NCBI GenBank assembly: GCA_014381745.1
Contig: JACNLA010000031.1
Span: 1 to 46,528 of the forward strand
Source: Actinomycetota bacterium
GTDB lineage: Bacteria > Actinomycetota > Acidimicrobiia > Acidimicrobiales > MedAcidi-G1
Reading direction: 5' to 3'
DNA: 46,528 nt
Under the pieces are notes generated by a model that had not been told where the DNA came from, searched no databases, and worked only from the letters and a program-made list of their open reading frames with translations. This document shows positions 1-8,650 of this stretch, piece by piece. Positions within the stretch are counted from its first letter, which is position 1, and every line of letters begins with the position of its first letter. Position numbers and translations under genes: made by a program.

Positions 1-885
1 CTGCGGCGATCCGTAGGGCAACATCGTGGTCAAGTCGATCGTGAAATCGAGGATCTGCGCAAGACCTCGACATCCGCCCAAGAAACCTTCGCCGAACAGT
101 CCAGCCTTGCAACCACTCGTGTCGCCGAACTCGAAGCTGAGGTGAACCGGCTCCGTGAAGAACTCAACCAGGTGCTGAACGCTGCGCGTGATCAAGCCAA
201 CCAGCAGCAGACCACCTTCTCGGCAGCTCAGGACCAGCGGAACGAGGCCTTCAGCAAACTGCTGGAGGACAAGAGAACCGATGCCGTGACAGCCATTGAG
301 ACCATCGAAGCTGACACCTCAGACGCTGCGTCCCAGATTGCGAAAATCCAGCAGGATCATGTCGAGGCAGCGGAGGCCGCCAAAGAACGCGTAGAGGACA
401 TACTCGGAATCGTCAGCGAGGAAGCTCTCGTCGGCGCGTACTCGAAGAACGCAGCCGAAGAAAAAGAGCAAGCAGATCGATGGCGATGGATCGCCATCGC
501 CCTGGTGCTTGGCTCGGTGGCCATCGGCGTTTGGATTGTAGGGTCAGCGGCCAACGACGGGACCGACTGGGATCAGCTCGCAGCGAAGACCCTGTTGGCA
601 CTGCCGATCGCTGCGGCAGCGACTTACGCCGGGAAGCAGTCAGGTGAGCATCGCCATGTTCAGCGAGAGGGCGAACACATGGCGCTTCAGCTTGCGGCGC
701 TCGGGCCGTACCTCAATGACCTCGTGGGCCCTGACGGCCGCGACGAACTCCTCACGGACATCGCCAAAAAGATCTTCGGTCAACCCCGTCGCAATGGTGG
801 GAGAGACCAAGACGCTGGCGATGCGCCGACCACCATCAGCCAGATGGCTGGCCTGGTTCAGGAGATCGGCAAGCTCCAACGCTGA
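1..885 (+). CDS. Coiled-coil membrane protein, 5' end outside the window
   Basis: The frame is open from base 1, so the gene very probably begins upstream; a GTG at 142 is the first start-like codon inside. The visible part begins with a long charged, Glu/Gln/Ala-rich stretch of coiled-coil character (roughly the first 150 codons from position 1). Two hydrophobic segments follow, one containing WIAIALVLGSVAIGVWIV and one containing TLLALPIAAAATYAGKQ, and a charged tail with ALQLAALGPYLNDLV. This arrangement suggests a cytoplasmic coiled coil anchored by a helical hairpin. I do not recognise a family with a known function. A strong hairpin terminator lies about 100 nt downstream. It could belong to an accessory island next to the tRNA, but no integrase or repeat is visible. 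Confidence 0.7.
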   Translation: MRRSVGQHRGQVDREIEDLRKTSTSAQETFAEQSSLATTRVAELEAEVNRLREELNQVLNAARDQANQQQTTFSAAQDQRNEAFSKLLEDKRTDAVTAIETIEADTSDAASQIAKIQQDHVEAAEAAKERVEDILGIVSEEALVGAYSKNAAEEKEQADRWRWIAIALVLGSVAIGVWIVGSAANDGTDWDQLAAKTLLALPIAAAATYAGKQSGEHRHVQREGEHMALQLAALGPYLNDLVGPDGRDELLTDIAKKIFGQPRRNGGRDQDAGDAPTTISQMAGLVQEIGKLQR

Positions 886-929
886 GCTGGAATCGACCGC
901 CCAGCAGCGGCAATCGCCACACCATGCCA

Positions 930-953
930 GATCATCCGTTAGAAGATCCGTTA
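930..953. repeat. Short tandem direct repeat, 2 x 12 nt
   Basis: ATCCGTTAGAAG occurs twice back to back in the spacer between the coiled-coil gene and the terminator. It is too short to assign a role; it may be replication slippage. Confidence 0.5.
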
Positions 954-988
954 GAAGAACGGCCTTTTTGGCCTGTGGACGAAAACGG

Positions 989-1024
989 AAAAACCCCGGA
1001 AACCGTTGAGTTTCCGGGGTTTTC
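989..1024 (-). terminator. Bidirectional intrinsic terminator
   Basis: A near-perfect hairpin with arms CCCCGGAAAC and GTTTCCGGGG around a 6-nt loop is flanked by AAAA on the left and TTTT on the right. On the minus strand the hairpin is followed by TTTTT, so it should end the initiator-tRNA transcript about 5 nt past the CCA end. On the plus strand TTTT follows, so it can also stop transcription from the coiled-coil gene. Confidence 0.85.
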
Positions 1025-1028
1025 TGAT

Positions 1029-1104
<76 letters not shown>

Positions 1105-1136
1105 GCGAGGAGGCTAACGGTCGGTGCGGTCGGCTC

Positions 1137-2288
1137 CTACCCGATAACGACGTCGCTCAGGCCCCTCGGGTGGTTGGTGATCTGCTCGTAGCCGTCCTCG
1201 GTGACGATGAAGCTGTCACCCACCTGTGCACGGAAGGTCCCTGAGACGCTGACCGAGCCGTCGACTGCCAGCACCATTCCCGGCTCCAGAACGGTGGTGT
1301 CGCCGAACACCAACTCTGGCCTCTCCAGGTAGCTGTGCCCGGTGGCCCGGCCGCAGCGGAACGGATAGTCGAATCCCGCCTCGCTGATCACCTCTGCGTA
1401 GGCCGCATGGACAGACTCTGCAGTCACCCCGGGACGGAGGGCGGCGAGGGCGGCAGCCTGGCTGGCGAGGGCCACCTCGTAGACATTGGCCTGCTCTGGA
1501 TCTGTGATCTCTCCGATCCAGAACGTCCGGTCGAAGCCCAGCTTGAAGCGGTGGAAGTTGGTCATTCCGCAGAAGCAGAGAAACACCGGCTCGCCCCACT
1601 GCATCACCCGGGTTGAGGCCCGGTGGTGCGGCTTGGTGATCTCGCTGCCCGAAGCCATGATCTGGAGGAAGTGCACGTTGGGCGACATGCAGGTGTCGTC
1701 GTAGTGGGCGTCGAGGAGTTCGGCCGCCCTACGGGTGCCGGCCTCGGATGTAGCGAGCGCCACCTCGAACTCGGGCACACCTGCTCCGATAGCGGCGCGG
1801 CCCGTATTCATCATTGCGTCGGCCACCTGGCCGGCATGGCGTGCCAACTGCAGTTCTTCGGGCGACTTGACCATCCGCATGGCGCAAACCACCGGAGTCA
1901 CATCGGCCAACCGGTCTCCATCGACCAGCGTCTCCACATAGTTCCGTACCAGAGGAGGCATGAGGTCCGGCTCGATCGCCACCCGACAGGCACCGCCGAT
2001 CGCCCCCCGAAGTTCCTGACGCCACTCGTTGCCGAGGCCGTCGTTCCACACAGCAATCCTGTCGACTCGGGCCGCCGCCTCTGCCATGTCGGCCTCCATG
2101 CTGGGCGTGATGAGCAGGCTCTCACCCTGCTGCAGCACGACCAGGACGGTCGGTCGACCGAACTCCATGTGCAGGTAGTCGTAGAAACCGGTCAGGTAGT
2201 AGACGGTGTCATCGTCGGTAATGAGCGCCACGTCGACCTCTTCGTCAGCCAGTCGGCTGCGAAACACGTTCATTCGCTCGGTGAACAT
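1137..2288 (-). CDS. M24-family (pita-bread fold) hydrolase, creatinase-like
   Basis: The protein has 383 aa: an N-terminal creatinase-type domain (about 1-140) and a C-terminal M24 domain (about 150-375). Family landmarks include a KSPEEL helix start, FDRTFWIG, GRATGHSYLERPEL, EPGMVLAVDG and FIVTEDG. In metal-dependent aminopeptidases P and prolidases five residues (D, D, H, E, E) bind two metals. Here the first Asp is replaced (FLCFCG), EPGMVLAVDG lacks the usual Glu-Pro, and the last Glu region reads FRAQVGDS. That pattern resembles metal-free creatinase, and the PHH motif (TKPHHRAS) may supply the catalytic His. Creatine, ectoine-type or other small amidino substrates are possible; the exact one is unknown. 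The ATG follows an AAGGGGG ribosome site, 16 nt after vapC, so it may be co-transcribed with vapBC. Confidence 0.8.
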   Translation of the reverse strand: MFTERMNVFRSRLADEEVDVALITDDDTVYYLTGFYDYLHMEFGRPTVLVVLQQGESLLITPSMEADMAEAAARVDRIAVWNDGLGNEWRQELRGAIGGACRVAIEPDLMPPLVRNYVETLVDGDRLADVTPVVCAMRMVKSPEELQLARHAGQVADAMMNTGRAAIGAGVPEFEVALATSEAGTRRAAELLDAHYDDTCMSPNVHFLQIMASGSEITKPHHRASTRVMQWGEPVFLCFCGMTNFHRFKLGFDRTFWIGEITDPEQANVYEVALASQAAALAALRPGVTAESVHAAYAEVISEAGFDYPFRCGRATGHSYLERPELVFGDTTVLEPGMVLAVDGSVSVSGTFRAQVGDSFIVTEDGYEQITNHPRGLSDVVIG

Positions 2289-2304
2289 CAGGACGACGCC
2301 CCCT

Positions 2305-2703
2305 TCAGCAGCCGATGACCGAGAGGCCGATTGAGCGTGCCGCCTGAGCCTGCCGCCTGTCGAACGTCAAAACCGTCGTGGCCGACCCGGCACGGCGTGC
2401 GGCAGCCAGGTGGATGGCGTCGAGCGACCGGCACAAGGTCTGCTCTGCAACCTTGGCGGCGTCATCGCAAACCTGTGCGTCCAGAGAGATCACGGCAAAG
2501 GCATCGAGGTCAACGCTGAAGCGGCCCCTCATCACCTCAAGATCGTCGGTCAGGATTCTCTTCAGGTTACGACGCACCTCAATCGCCGTCAGGGCCGATG
2601 TCACCAACACCGGATCGGAGGCCATGTGGGCGACCGCCTCCTCGGCACCATCCTCCTTGATGTAGCGCTTGATGAGAGCGCTCGAATCAACGTAGAGGGT
2701 CAC
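2305..2703 (-). CDS. vapC: VapC-type PIN-domain toxin ribonuclease
   Basis: The 132-aa protein covers a single PIN domain. The four acidic positions expected for Mg-dependent RNase activity can be seen: Asp6 in YVDSSALIK, Glu in AIEVRR (about 43), Asp in SLDAIHLAA (about 95) and Asp in LTFDRRQ (about 113). VapC proteins cut RNA, often tRNA, when their antitoxin is degraded. The GTG start overlaps the antitoxin stop by 4 nt (GTGA), the normal arrangement for translational coupling. Length and architecture are typical and nothing suggests inactivation. Confidence 0.9.
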   Translation of the reverse strand: MTLYVDSSALIKRYIKEDGAEEAVAHMASDPVLVTSALTAIEVRRNLKRILTDDLEVMRGRFSVDLDAFAVISLDAQVCDDAAKVAEQTLCRSLDAIHLAAARRAGSATTVLTFDRRQAQAARSIGLSVIGC

Positions 2704-2957
2704 CGACCACGGTCCTCGTCAAGCGCCTCTTCAGTGGTCATTGAGGAATGCACCCGCACGGATGGGAGCAGCCCGACCCGCAGGGGGGGCCGGATCCAGC
2801 CCTCGGCGATTCCCCGCTCAACAGCCGAACCATGGTCATACGGCACGAGGCGCGCCACCGGCCGACCTCGGTCGGTTACCACGACAGCCTCACCATCGGC
2901 AACGAGCCCTAGGTACTCGGACAACTTGGCCTTCAACTCACGGATTCCGACGTTCAT
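2700..2957 (-). CDS. vapB: VapB/Phd-family antitoxin
   Basis: The 85-aa protein begins with the Phd/YefM-type DNA-binding fold: IRELKAKLSEYL, then EAVVVTDRGRPVARLVP, the classic strand pair of this family (residues 1-40). The C-terminal half (about 41-85) is poorly conserved and acidic at its end (TTEEALDEDRGR), as expected for the part that wraps the toxin. It is the first gene of the pair, and its start codon lies inside a perfect inverted repeat, consistent with autorepression by the VapBC complex. Confidence 0.88.
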   Translation of the reverse strand: MNVGIRELKAKLSEYLGLVADGEAVVVTDRGRPVARLVPYDHGSAVERGIAEGWIRPPLRVGLLPSVRVHSSMTTEEALDEDRGR

Positions 2958-2989
2958 GTAGTCACAATAGCAACATCTAGTGACTACAT
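2956..2989. promoter_or_regulatory. Inverted-repeat operator over the vapB start
   Basis: ATGTAGTCAC (2956-2965) and GTGACTACAT (2980-2989) form a perfect 10-nt inverted repeat with a 14-nt spacer. The left arm overlaps the vapB start codon (2955-2957 on the minus strand). No Shine-Dalgarno sequence precedes the ATG, so the mRNA may be leaderless and the repeat would cover both promoter and start. It is inferred to be the VapBC autoregulatory operator. Confidence 0.7.
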
Positions 2990-3018
2990 AGTTTCAGGTT
3001 GTCCACGCTCCCGACTTC

Positions 3019-3840
3019 TCAGGCCACTACCGGGTATCCGGCTACCGCGGCCTCGGCCATACGGTCAGCCAGCACCTCGTAGTCGGCTGTCGACCCCACC
3101 CGGTAGCCGTACAGGTCAAGAGGTCGGCGCACCTCCGGGCCCAGTGCCGCCACCGCATCAGACACCGCCGAGTTGATGGTGTCCCTCAGCCCGGCGTGGG
3201 CCCAGCCCACGACAAGGGGCGGCGCCGGCCTGGGGTCCGTCCAGGCCATGACCCTCAGGTCATCGACTGCCGGTTCGTGGCTGACGGCAAGGCTCCAGAC
3301 GACGGCATCAATCGATGCCAGGTCGGCAAGGCCCTCGGCCACAGCACGAATCGACTCACGATGGGATCCTGTCTCGACCACGTCCCCGAAGAACCTTCCA
3401 CCGGTGGCAAGCGGTGTAACCAGGTCCACGAGAGCCGCATGTCCGGACTGCGATGTCCGCTCGTTGACCGCTACACGCCGGTCGCGAAATCCACTCAGAT
3501 CCCGACCACCCTCATCTGGCCTGCACACGAGCACAGATCGGTAGTCACCCGGGGTACATCCCTCGACGGCGTAGTCAAGCGCTCCGAGAACCTCCACCCG
3601 ACCGCGCAGGTCCCCGACGACGTTCATGCCACACGTCTGCCCGACCAGAAGGTCCGGGGTGTCCCAGAGGTTCTCCACTCGCTCCGGCCGCCAGAGCCCG
3701 GTGGGTGCATCCACCCCGGCCTCCCGGAGTCCTCCGGCGATCGCCGACCACAGGGCATCGACCTCCTCGCGCACCTCGGGCCAGTCGTACATGGGCAGCC
3801 CGGCAACCCAGCCGCCAACCGGGGCAGCGGAACGGATCAA
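3019..3840 (-). CDS. PhnD-like substrate-binding-fold protein, last gene of the hut operon
   Basis: The 273-aa protein resembles the PhnD / phosphonate-binding family (periplasmic-binding type II fold). Visible markers are [10 protein letters not shown] near the N-terminus, [35 protein letters not shown] (the usual hinge and ligand loop) and a D-A-V-V-W segment. There is no signal peptide or lipobox, so it is probably cytoplasmic, and no ABC permease or ATPase lies nearby. Its TTG start overlaps the hutI stop by 4 nt (TTGA), so it is translated with the histidine genes. Its role there is unknown: it may bind or sense a pathway compound, or have become an enzyme. The fold is fairly sure, the function is not. 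Confidence 0.72.
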   Translation of the reverse strand: MIRSAAPVGGWVAGLPMYDWPEVREEVDALWSAIAGGLREAGVDAPTGLWRPERVENLWDTPDLLVGQTCGMNVVGDLRGRVEVLGALDYAVEGCTPGDYRSVLVCRPDEGGRDLSGFRDRRVAVNERTSQSGHAALVDLVTPLATGGRFFGDVVETGSHRESIRAVAEGLADLASIDAVVWSLAVSHEPAVDDLRVMAWTDPRPAPPLVVGWAHAGLRDTINSAVSDAVAALGPEVRRPLDLYGYRVGSTADYEVLADRMAEAAVAGYPVVA

Positions 3841-4979
3841 CAGATCGTCTGTCGGATGAGCGGCACCCCCGGACGGTACGCCAGGTGGTGGTGGCTGGGG
3901 GCGTCCAGAATGACAAGGTGGCCCGCCGAGCCCGGGGTGATGCGCCCCACATCGGTTCGCCGCAATGCAGCTGCACCGCCGAGGGTTGCTGCCTGTACGG
4001 CCTCGTCGATGGTCATCCCCATGTCGCGTACCGCCAGGGCGATACAGAACGACATGGAGGTGGTGTAGCTGGACCCCGGGTTGCAGTTCGTGGCCAGGGC
4101 CACGGTTGCACCGGCGTCAACGACCCGGCGGGCGTCCGGATACGGCTGGCGGGTTGAAAAATCCGTGGCCGGGAGAAAGGTGGCAACGGTTTCGCTGCCG
4201 GCGAGTGCCTCGACGTCGGCGTCGGTCAGGTACGTGCAGTGGTCCACCGAGGCGCACCCGGACTCGACCGCCAACTGCACGCCCGGACCGTGCCCCAACT
4301 GGTTTCCGTGCAGGCGCAGACCCAGGCCTGCAGCCCGTCCGGCGTCAAGCACGGTCCGGCACTGGTCCTCGTCGAAGGCTCCCTCCTCGCAGAAGGCGTC
4401 GATCCAGCGGGAGTGCGGGGCGCACGCCTCGAGCATCGGGCCACACACCAGGTCGATGTAGTCATCGGCCCTACCCTCGTACTCTTTGGGCAGCAGGTGT
4501 GCCCCGAGAAACGTGGTCTCATCGGTGACCTCAGAGGCCAGACGCAGGCAGCGGGCCTCGTCGTCGACGTTCAGGCCGTAGCCGGACTTGACCTCGACGG
4601 TGGTCGTACCAGCCGACCGGACCTCGGCAATTCGGTCCGCCGTCAGCGACCGCAGTGCCTCGTCGGATGCTGTCCTCGTTGCCCCTGTGGTCACCCTGAT
4701 CCCGCCACCGTCATAGGGCCGACCGGCCATGCGTGCCGTGAACTCCTCGGCCCTGTCGCCGGCAAAGACAAGGTGGGTGTGGGAATCAACGAAACCAGGC
4801 AGCACACAGGCACCATCTGCATCTACTCGCTGGTCGGCCACCTGCCCCGCCGGCCCGACGGACACCACCTGGCCACCGGCGACAACCACCGAGGCGTCAC
4901 GCACGATCCCAAGTGGACCCTCACCCAGAGCCGGATCGTTGGTGACAAGCAGACCGATCCGGTCGACCACCAGGGTCAC
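3837..4979 (-). CDS. hutI: Imidazolonepropionase
   Basis: HutI hydrolyses 4-imidazolone-5-propionate to N-formimino-L-glutamate, the third step of histidine breakdown, in the cytoplasm. The 380-aa protein has the amidohydrolase layout: metal-binding [15 protein letters not shown], the substrate loop [13 protein letters not shown], then HGNQLG and SVDHCTYL. The motif around the C-terminal metal/catalytic acid reads ATNCNPGSS; in the characterised Bacillus enzyme, as I recall, an Asp stands where this protein has Asn. The rest matches well, so the assignment stands. The GTG start overlaps the hutF stop (GTGA) and the stop overlaps the PhnD-like start. Confidence 0.94.
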   Translation of the reverse strand: MTLVVDRIGLLVTNDPALGEGPLGIVRDASVVVAGGQVVSVGPAGQVADQRVDADGACVLPGFVDSHTHLVFAGDRAEEFTARMAGRPYDGGGIRVTTGATRTASDEALRSLTADRIAEVRSAGTTTVEVKSGYGLNVDDEARCLRLASEVTDETTFLGAHLLPKEYEGRADDYIDLVCGPMLEACAPHSRWIDAFCEEGAFDEDQCRTVLDAGRAAGLGLRLHGNQLGHGPGVQLAVESGCASVDHCTYLTDADVEALAGSETVATFLPATDFSTRQPYPDARRVVDAGATVALATNCNPGSSYTTSMSFCIALAVRDMGMTIDEAVQAATLGGAAALRRTDVGRITPGSAGHLVILDAPSHHHLAYRPGVPLIRQTIC

Positions 4980-6319
4980 GAGGTGACCAGCCTGACCGCC
5001 TCCGCCAACTCGTTGGCGACATCCACCGACACGTGGGCCCTGTCGTGCACCACCACCTCACCAGCAACAACCAGATGCGTGACATCGGCCGCTGAGGCGG
5101 CAAACACGATCGACGCCATTGCGGTCTCTGCCTCGGCACCCGCCAACCGCACCGAATCCAGTGCCACGGTCACCATGTCGGCCAGTGCACCCGGCTCCAG
5201 CACCCCGCCACCGCTCCAGCCCAGCGACCGGTAACCGTTGACGGTAGCCATGGCCAAGAGGTCGTCGACCCCATGGTTGCCACGCTCCAGGCTCGCCAAC
5301 CGCTCGTCCAACTCGACCGCCCTCGCCTCCTCGAACATGTCGACGATGGCATGGCTGTCGGACCCCAGGCTGAGTGGAGATCCGGCGGCAACCAACGCCC
5401 CCGAAGGGCCGATGCCGTCAGCCAGGTCGCGCTCCGTGGTCGGACACATGCACACACCGGCCCCGGCGGTGCCCAGCAGGCCCACGTCGGCCGGTGTCAG
5501 GTGGGTGCCATGCACGGCCGTGAGCCCCTCTGTCAACACACCCAGCCCGGCCAGCAGACCGGTGGGGCTGCAGCCGTGGCCGGCAGCACACTGCTCGTTC
5601 TCCTCTGGCTGCTCCGAGAGGTGCACGTGCAGGGGTGCCTCGCGGCCTTGCGCCCATGCCGCCACCTCGGCAATCGCCGCCGGATCAACGGCGCGGACCG
5701 AGTGCACGGCCGCTCCTATCCGCGACCGTGTCCCCGACTGCAGCGCATCGACCCGCTGGGCCCAGCCATCAGCCGACTCGTCCCCAAAACGCCTCTGGTC
5801 ATCTCCGAGCGGAAGGTATCCGTGTGCCGACAGGCCACCGTGCAGGTAGCAACAATCCAGCAGGGTGATCCTGATGCCCACATCGGCTGCCGCCGCCAGG
5901 ATCGCCTCGCCCATGGCGTTCGGATTCGCATACGGCGTGCCGTCGGGCTGGTGGTGGAGGTAGTGGAACTCCCCAACGGCCGACACCCCGGACAGTGCCA
6001 TCTCGCCGTAGGTGGCCCTCGCAAGGGCGTAACAGGTGTCGGGATCCAAACGGCGGGCCACCTCATACATCTGCTCCCGCCAGGTCCAAAAGGTGCCGGC
6101 CCCTGCCTGGGTCCGCCCCCGCAGAGCCCGGTGGAAGGCGTGGCTGTGGGCATTGGCAAAGCCTGGAAGGGTGAGGCCCGTGAGCCGTTTTGCGCCCGGT
6201 GGTGGCGCTGCCACCCCGGCAACAACGGCGGACACGAAGCCATCCGTTGTATCTATGAGGATGCCGGGTTCCACCTGCCCCCGGCCCAGCCATGCCGCCT
6301 CGCACCAGTAGCTGTTCAC
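4976..6319 (-). CDS. hutF: Formimidoylglutamate deiminase
   Basis: HutF converts N-formimino-L-glutamate to N-formyl-L-glutamate plus ammonia, the branch that later needs a formylglutamate deformylase. The 447-aa product begins with [11 protein letters not shown] (after a GTG), typical of HutF. It carries amidohydrolase metal motifs in order: [17 protein letters not shown] (HxH), [20 protein letters not shown] and [16 protein letters not shown] longer frame extends upstream to 6469 but would run inside the deformylase gene. GTG at 6319 gives the normal family N-terminus and a 4-nt overlap with the def-like stop, so I prefer it. Its presence shows that this organism uses the formylglutamate route. 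Confidence 0.94.
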   Translation of the reverse strand: MNSYWCEAAWLGRGQVEPGILIDTTDGFVSAVVAGVAAPPPGAKRLTGLTLPGFANAHSHAFHRALRGRTQAGAGTFWTWREQMYEVARRLDPDTCYALARATYGEMALSGVSAVGEFHYLHHQPDGTPYANPNAMGEAILAAAADVGIRITLLDCCYLHGGLSAHGYLPLGDDQRRFGDESADGWAQRVDALQSGTRSRIGAAVHSVRAVDPAAIAEVAAWAQGREAPLHVHLSEQPEENEQCAAGHGCSPTGLLAGLGVLTEGLTAVHGTHLTPADVGLLGTAGAGVCMCPTTERDLADGIGPSGALVAAGSPLSLGSDSHAIVDMFEEARAVELDERLASLERGNHGVDDLLAMATVNGYRSLGWSGGGVLEPGALADMVTVALDSVRLAGAEAETAMASIVFAASAADVTHLVVAGEVVVHDRAHVSVDVANELAEAVRLVTS

Positions 6320-6888
6320 GAACCGACCCGGTCCACAAGAGCTGTGATGCGTTCCACAAAGGCGTCGCTCTGGTTGGCCTCGAACTCTTCCCAGGTGGAG
6401 AGGGTCGTCGGGTCGGCCACCCGGTCCACAAAGAGCACCCCGTCGAGGTGGTCGCACTCGTGCTGCCATGTCGCAGCCGTCAAGCCCCGGGCCACCTCGT
6501 CGTGGTGGTCGCCGTTGGGATCCCGATAGTGAACCCGGACGTTGACGTGCCGCTCCACCTCGCCACGTAGCGGTACCGACAGGCAGCCCTCGTTGTTCAC
6601 GAACACCTCGTCGTCAAGCGACTCGACCACGGGGTTGACCGCGACGGTCAGAGGGATCTGAGGCTTGTAGGGGTAGCGGGGGTTGTCGGTCACCTCCATG
6701 ACGATGACCCTGACGGCCTCACCTACCTGGTTGGCGGCGATGCCGGCCCCGTTGGCGTAGCGCATCGTCTCGACCATGTCGTCGATCAGTCGCTGCACCT
6801 CGGGGGATGCGATCTCATCATCGGTCAACGGACGTGCCACACTGCGAAGTACCGGGTGGCCGATCTGAAGGATCGGACGCACCGCCAC
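6316..6888 (-). CDS. def: Peptide-deformylase family protein inside the hut operon (candidate N-formylglutamate deformylase)
   Basis: The 190-aa protein has all three Def motifs: GAGIAANQVG (Gln54), EGCLS (Cys102, metal ligand) and HECDH (His143, Glu144, His147). It should be an active metal-dependent deformylase. Housekeeping Def removes formyl groups from nascent proteins and usually sits beside fmt or priA. Here it starts with GTG 3 nt after hutU and overlaps hutF by 4 nt. The route encoded by hutH-U-I-F ends at N-formylglutamate, and no HutG is present in the window. The sequence shows family and context; use of N-formylglutamate as substrate is my inference. The alternative is that it is the ordinary def carried along. 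Confidence 0.92.
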   Translation of the reverse strand: MAVRPILQIGHPVLRSVARPLTDDEIASPEVQRLIDDMVETMRYANGAGIAANQVGEAVRVIVMEVTDNPRYPYKPQIPLTVAVNPVVESLDDEVFVNNEGCLSVPLRGEVERHVNVRVHYRDPNGDHHDEVARGLTAATWQHECDHLDGVLFVDRVADPTTLSTWEEFEANQSDAFVERITALVDRVGS

Positions 6889-6891
6889 CGG

Positions 6892-8553
6892 TCAGGTTCC
6901 TTCCCGCATCGGAACCCTGACACCTCGCTCGTCGGCCACGTTGATCGCCTCCTCGTAGCCGGCGTCAACGTGGCGGATCACGCCCGTACCAGGGTCGTTC
7001 GTGAGAACACTCTCCAACTTGGCGGCGGCCAGATCCGTTCCATCGGCAACGCTGACCTGGCCGGCGTGGATAGACCGTCCGATGCCCACACCACCACCGT
7101 GGTGGATGCTCACCCAGGTGGCACCCGACGAGGTGTTGAGCATGGCGTTCAGAAGCGGCCAGTCGGCTACGGCGTCCGAGCCGTCGAGCATGTCCTCGGT
7201 TTCGCGGTAGGGGGAGGCAACCGACCCCGAGTCCAGATGGTCCCGACCGATGACAATCGGTGCCTTCAACTCGCCACTACGAACCATCTCGTTGAAGCGT
7301 AGGCCCAGGCGGTGACGCTCGCCGTAACCCAACCAGCAGATGCGGGCCGGCAGTCCCTGGAACGCAACGCGCTCACCGGCCAGTCGGATCCACCGGGCTA
7401 GGCCCTCGTCGTCGGGGAACTCCTCGAGCACCGCCCGGTCGGTTGCGGCTATGTCGGCCGGGTCGCCTGAGAGCGCCACCCAGCGAAACGGTCCCTTCCC
7501 CTCACAGAACAGTGGCCTGATGTAGGCGGGGAGGAACCCCGGGTAGGCGAAGGCCCGGTCGTATCCACCCAGCTCGGCTTCGGCACGCAGGCTGTTCCCG
7601 TAGTCGAACACCTCGGCACCGGCGTCCATGAAGCCGACCATGGCCTCGACGTGGGTGGCCATGGATGCCCTGGCCCGGCGTGTGAACTCGGCCGGGTCGT
7701 TGCGGCGAAGTTCGTCTGCTGCCGCCTCGGTGAGGTCGATGGGCAGGTAGCTGAGGGGGTCGTGGGCAGAGGTCTGGTCGGTGACTATGTCGGCCTCGAG
7801 CCCGTCAGCAAGCATGCGGGGCAGGAGGTCGGCGGCATTGCCGACAAGGCCGATCGACAGCGGCCGGCGGGCCGCCTTGGCCTCGAGGCAGCGCTTGACA
7901 GCATCGTCGTAGTCGTCGGCAACCTCGTCTAGGTAGCGGTGCTCAACCCGACGTTGTGCTCGCTCGGGGTCAACCTCGATACAGAGCGCCACACCGTCGT
8001 TCATCGTCACCGCCAGCGGTTGGGCCCCGCCCATACCGCCGAGCCCTGCGGTCACGGTGAGCGTGCCGGCAAGGGTGCCGCCAAAACGGAGGCGGGCAAT
8101 CTCAGCAAAGCACTCATAGGTCCCCTGGAGGATCCCCTGTGTGCCTATGTAGATCCATGACCCTGCGGTCATCTGGCCATACATCATCAGGCCTGCATCC
8201 TCTAGGCGCCTGAACTCGTCCCAGTCGGCCCAGTCGGGAACCAGGTTCGAGTTGGCGAGGAGCACCCTTGGAGCCCACTCGTGTGTCCGGAACACGCCGA
8301 CCGGCTTACCCGACTGCACGAGCATGGTCTCGTCGTCGGCAAGCGTCGTGAGGGTGGCCAACATGGCGTGGTAGGCGGGCCACGAACGGGCCGCCCTGCC
8401 GGTACCGCCGTAGACGACTAGGTCGTCGGGGCGTTCGGCGACCTCGGGGTCCAGGTTGTTCTGGAGCATCCGAAAGGCAGCCTCCTGGCCCCAGCCGCGA
8501 CAGGTCAGGTCGGTTCCGCGGGGCGCACGGATCTGGCTGGTGGGGCTGGTCAT
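6892..8553 (-). CDS. hutU: Urocanate hydratase
   Basis: HutU adds water to urocanate, using tightly bound NAD as electrophile, to give 4-imidazolone-5-propionate. The 553-aa length is normal. Diagnostic stretches are visible throughout: [14 protein letters not shown] and [19 protein letters not shown] near the N-terminus, [31 protein letters not shown] (NAD loop), [11 protein letters not shown] (the catalytic-region Cys) and the closing [16 protein letters not shown]. It is the first gene of the leftward hut operon, divergent from the IclR regulator, and is followed after 3 nt by the def-like gene. Confidence 0.97.
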   Translation of the reverse strand: MTSPTSQIRAPRGTDLTCRGWGQEAAFRMLQNNLDPEVAERPDDLVVYGGTGRAARSWPAYHAMLATLTTLADDETMLVQSGKPVGVFRTHEWAPRVLLANSNLVPDWADWDEFRRLEDAGLMMYGQMTAGSWIYIGTQGILQGTYECFAEIARLRFGGTLAGTLTVTAGLGGMGGAQPLAVTMNDGVALCIEVDPERAQRRVEHRYLDEVADDYDDAVKRCLEAKAARRPLSIGLVGNAADLLPRMLADGLEADIVTDQTSAHDPLSYLPIDLTEAAADELRRNDPAEFTRRARASMATHVEAMVGFMDAGAEVFDYGNSLRAEAELGGYDRAFAYPGFLPAYIRPLFCEGKGPFRWVALSGDPADIAATDRAVLEEFPDDEGLARWIRLAGERVAFQGLPARICWLGYGERHRLGLRFNEMVRSGELKAPIVIGRDHLDSGSVASPYRETEDMLDGSDAVADWPLLNAMLNTSSGATWVSIHHGGGVGIGRSIHAGQVSVADGTDLAAAKLESVLTNDPGTGVIRHVDAGYEEAINVADERGVRVPMREGT

Positions 8554-8650
8554 CGGTGTTCCTCGGCCTGGGCGGTTATCGGTTGCAATGCTGCCTGATC
8601 GAACCTAAGTTGTCAACAGACGATATTCTCTTTCACCTAGTGAAATCACT
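8554..8650. promoter_or_regulatory. Divergent hut promoter region with IclR-type palindrome
   Basis: The 97-nt region separates hutU (leftward) from hutR-hutH (rightward). A perfect TTTCAC-CTA-GTGAAA palindrome lies at 8631-8645, 5 nt before the regulator's ATG, where a bound repressor would block its own expression. TTGACA occurs on the minus strand at 8611-8616 and could be the -35 of hutU; the matching -10 is weak. The palindrome is the best candidate binding site for the IclR regulator. That it controls both directions is inferred. Confidence 0.65.

Noticed and set aside
1335-2318. Long plus-strand frames opposite the M24 gene
   Set aside because: They are complements of a well-conserved gene and show no family motifs.
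4239-5234. Plus-strand 331-aa frame across hutI/hutF
   Set aside because: It spans two real genes on the other strand and resembles no protein.
6316-6469. Longer N-terminus for hutF reaching 6469
   Set aside because: The extra residues are low-complexity and lie antiparallel in frame space within the def-like gene; the GTG at 6319 gives the family start [11 protein letters not shown] and a 4-nt overlap.
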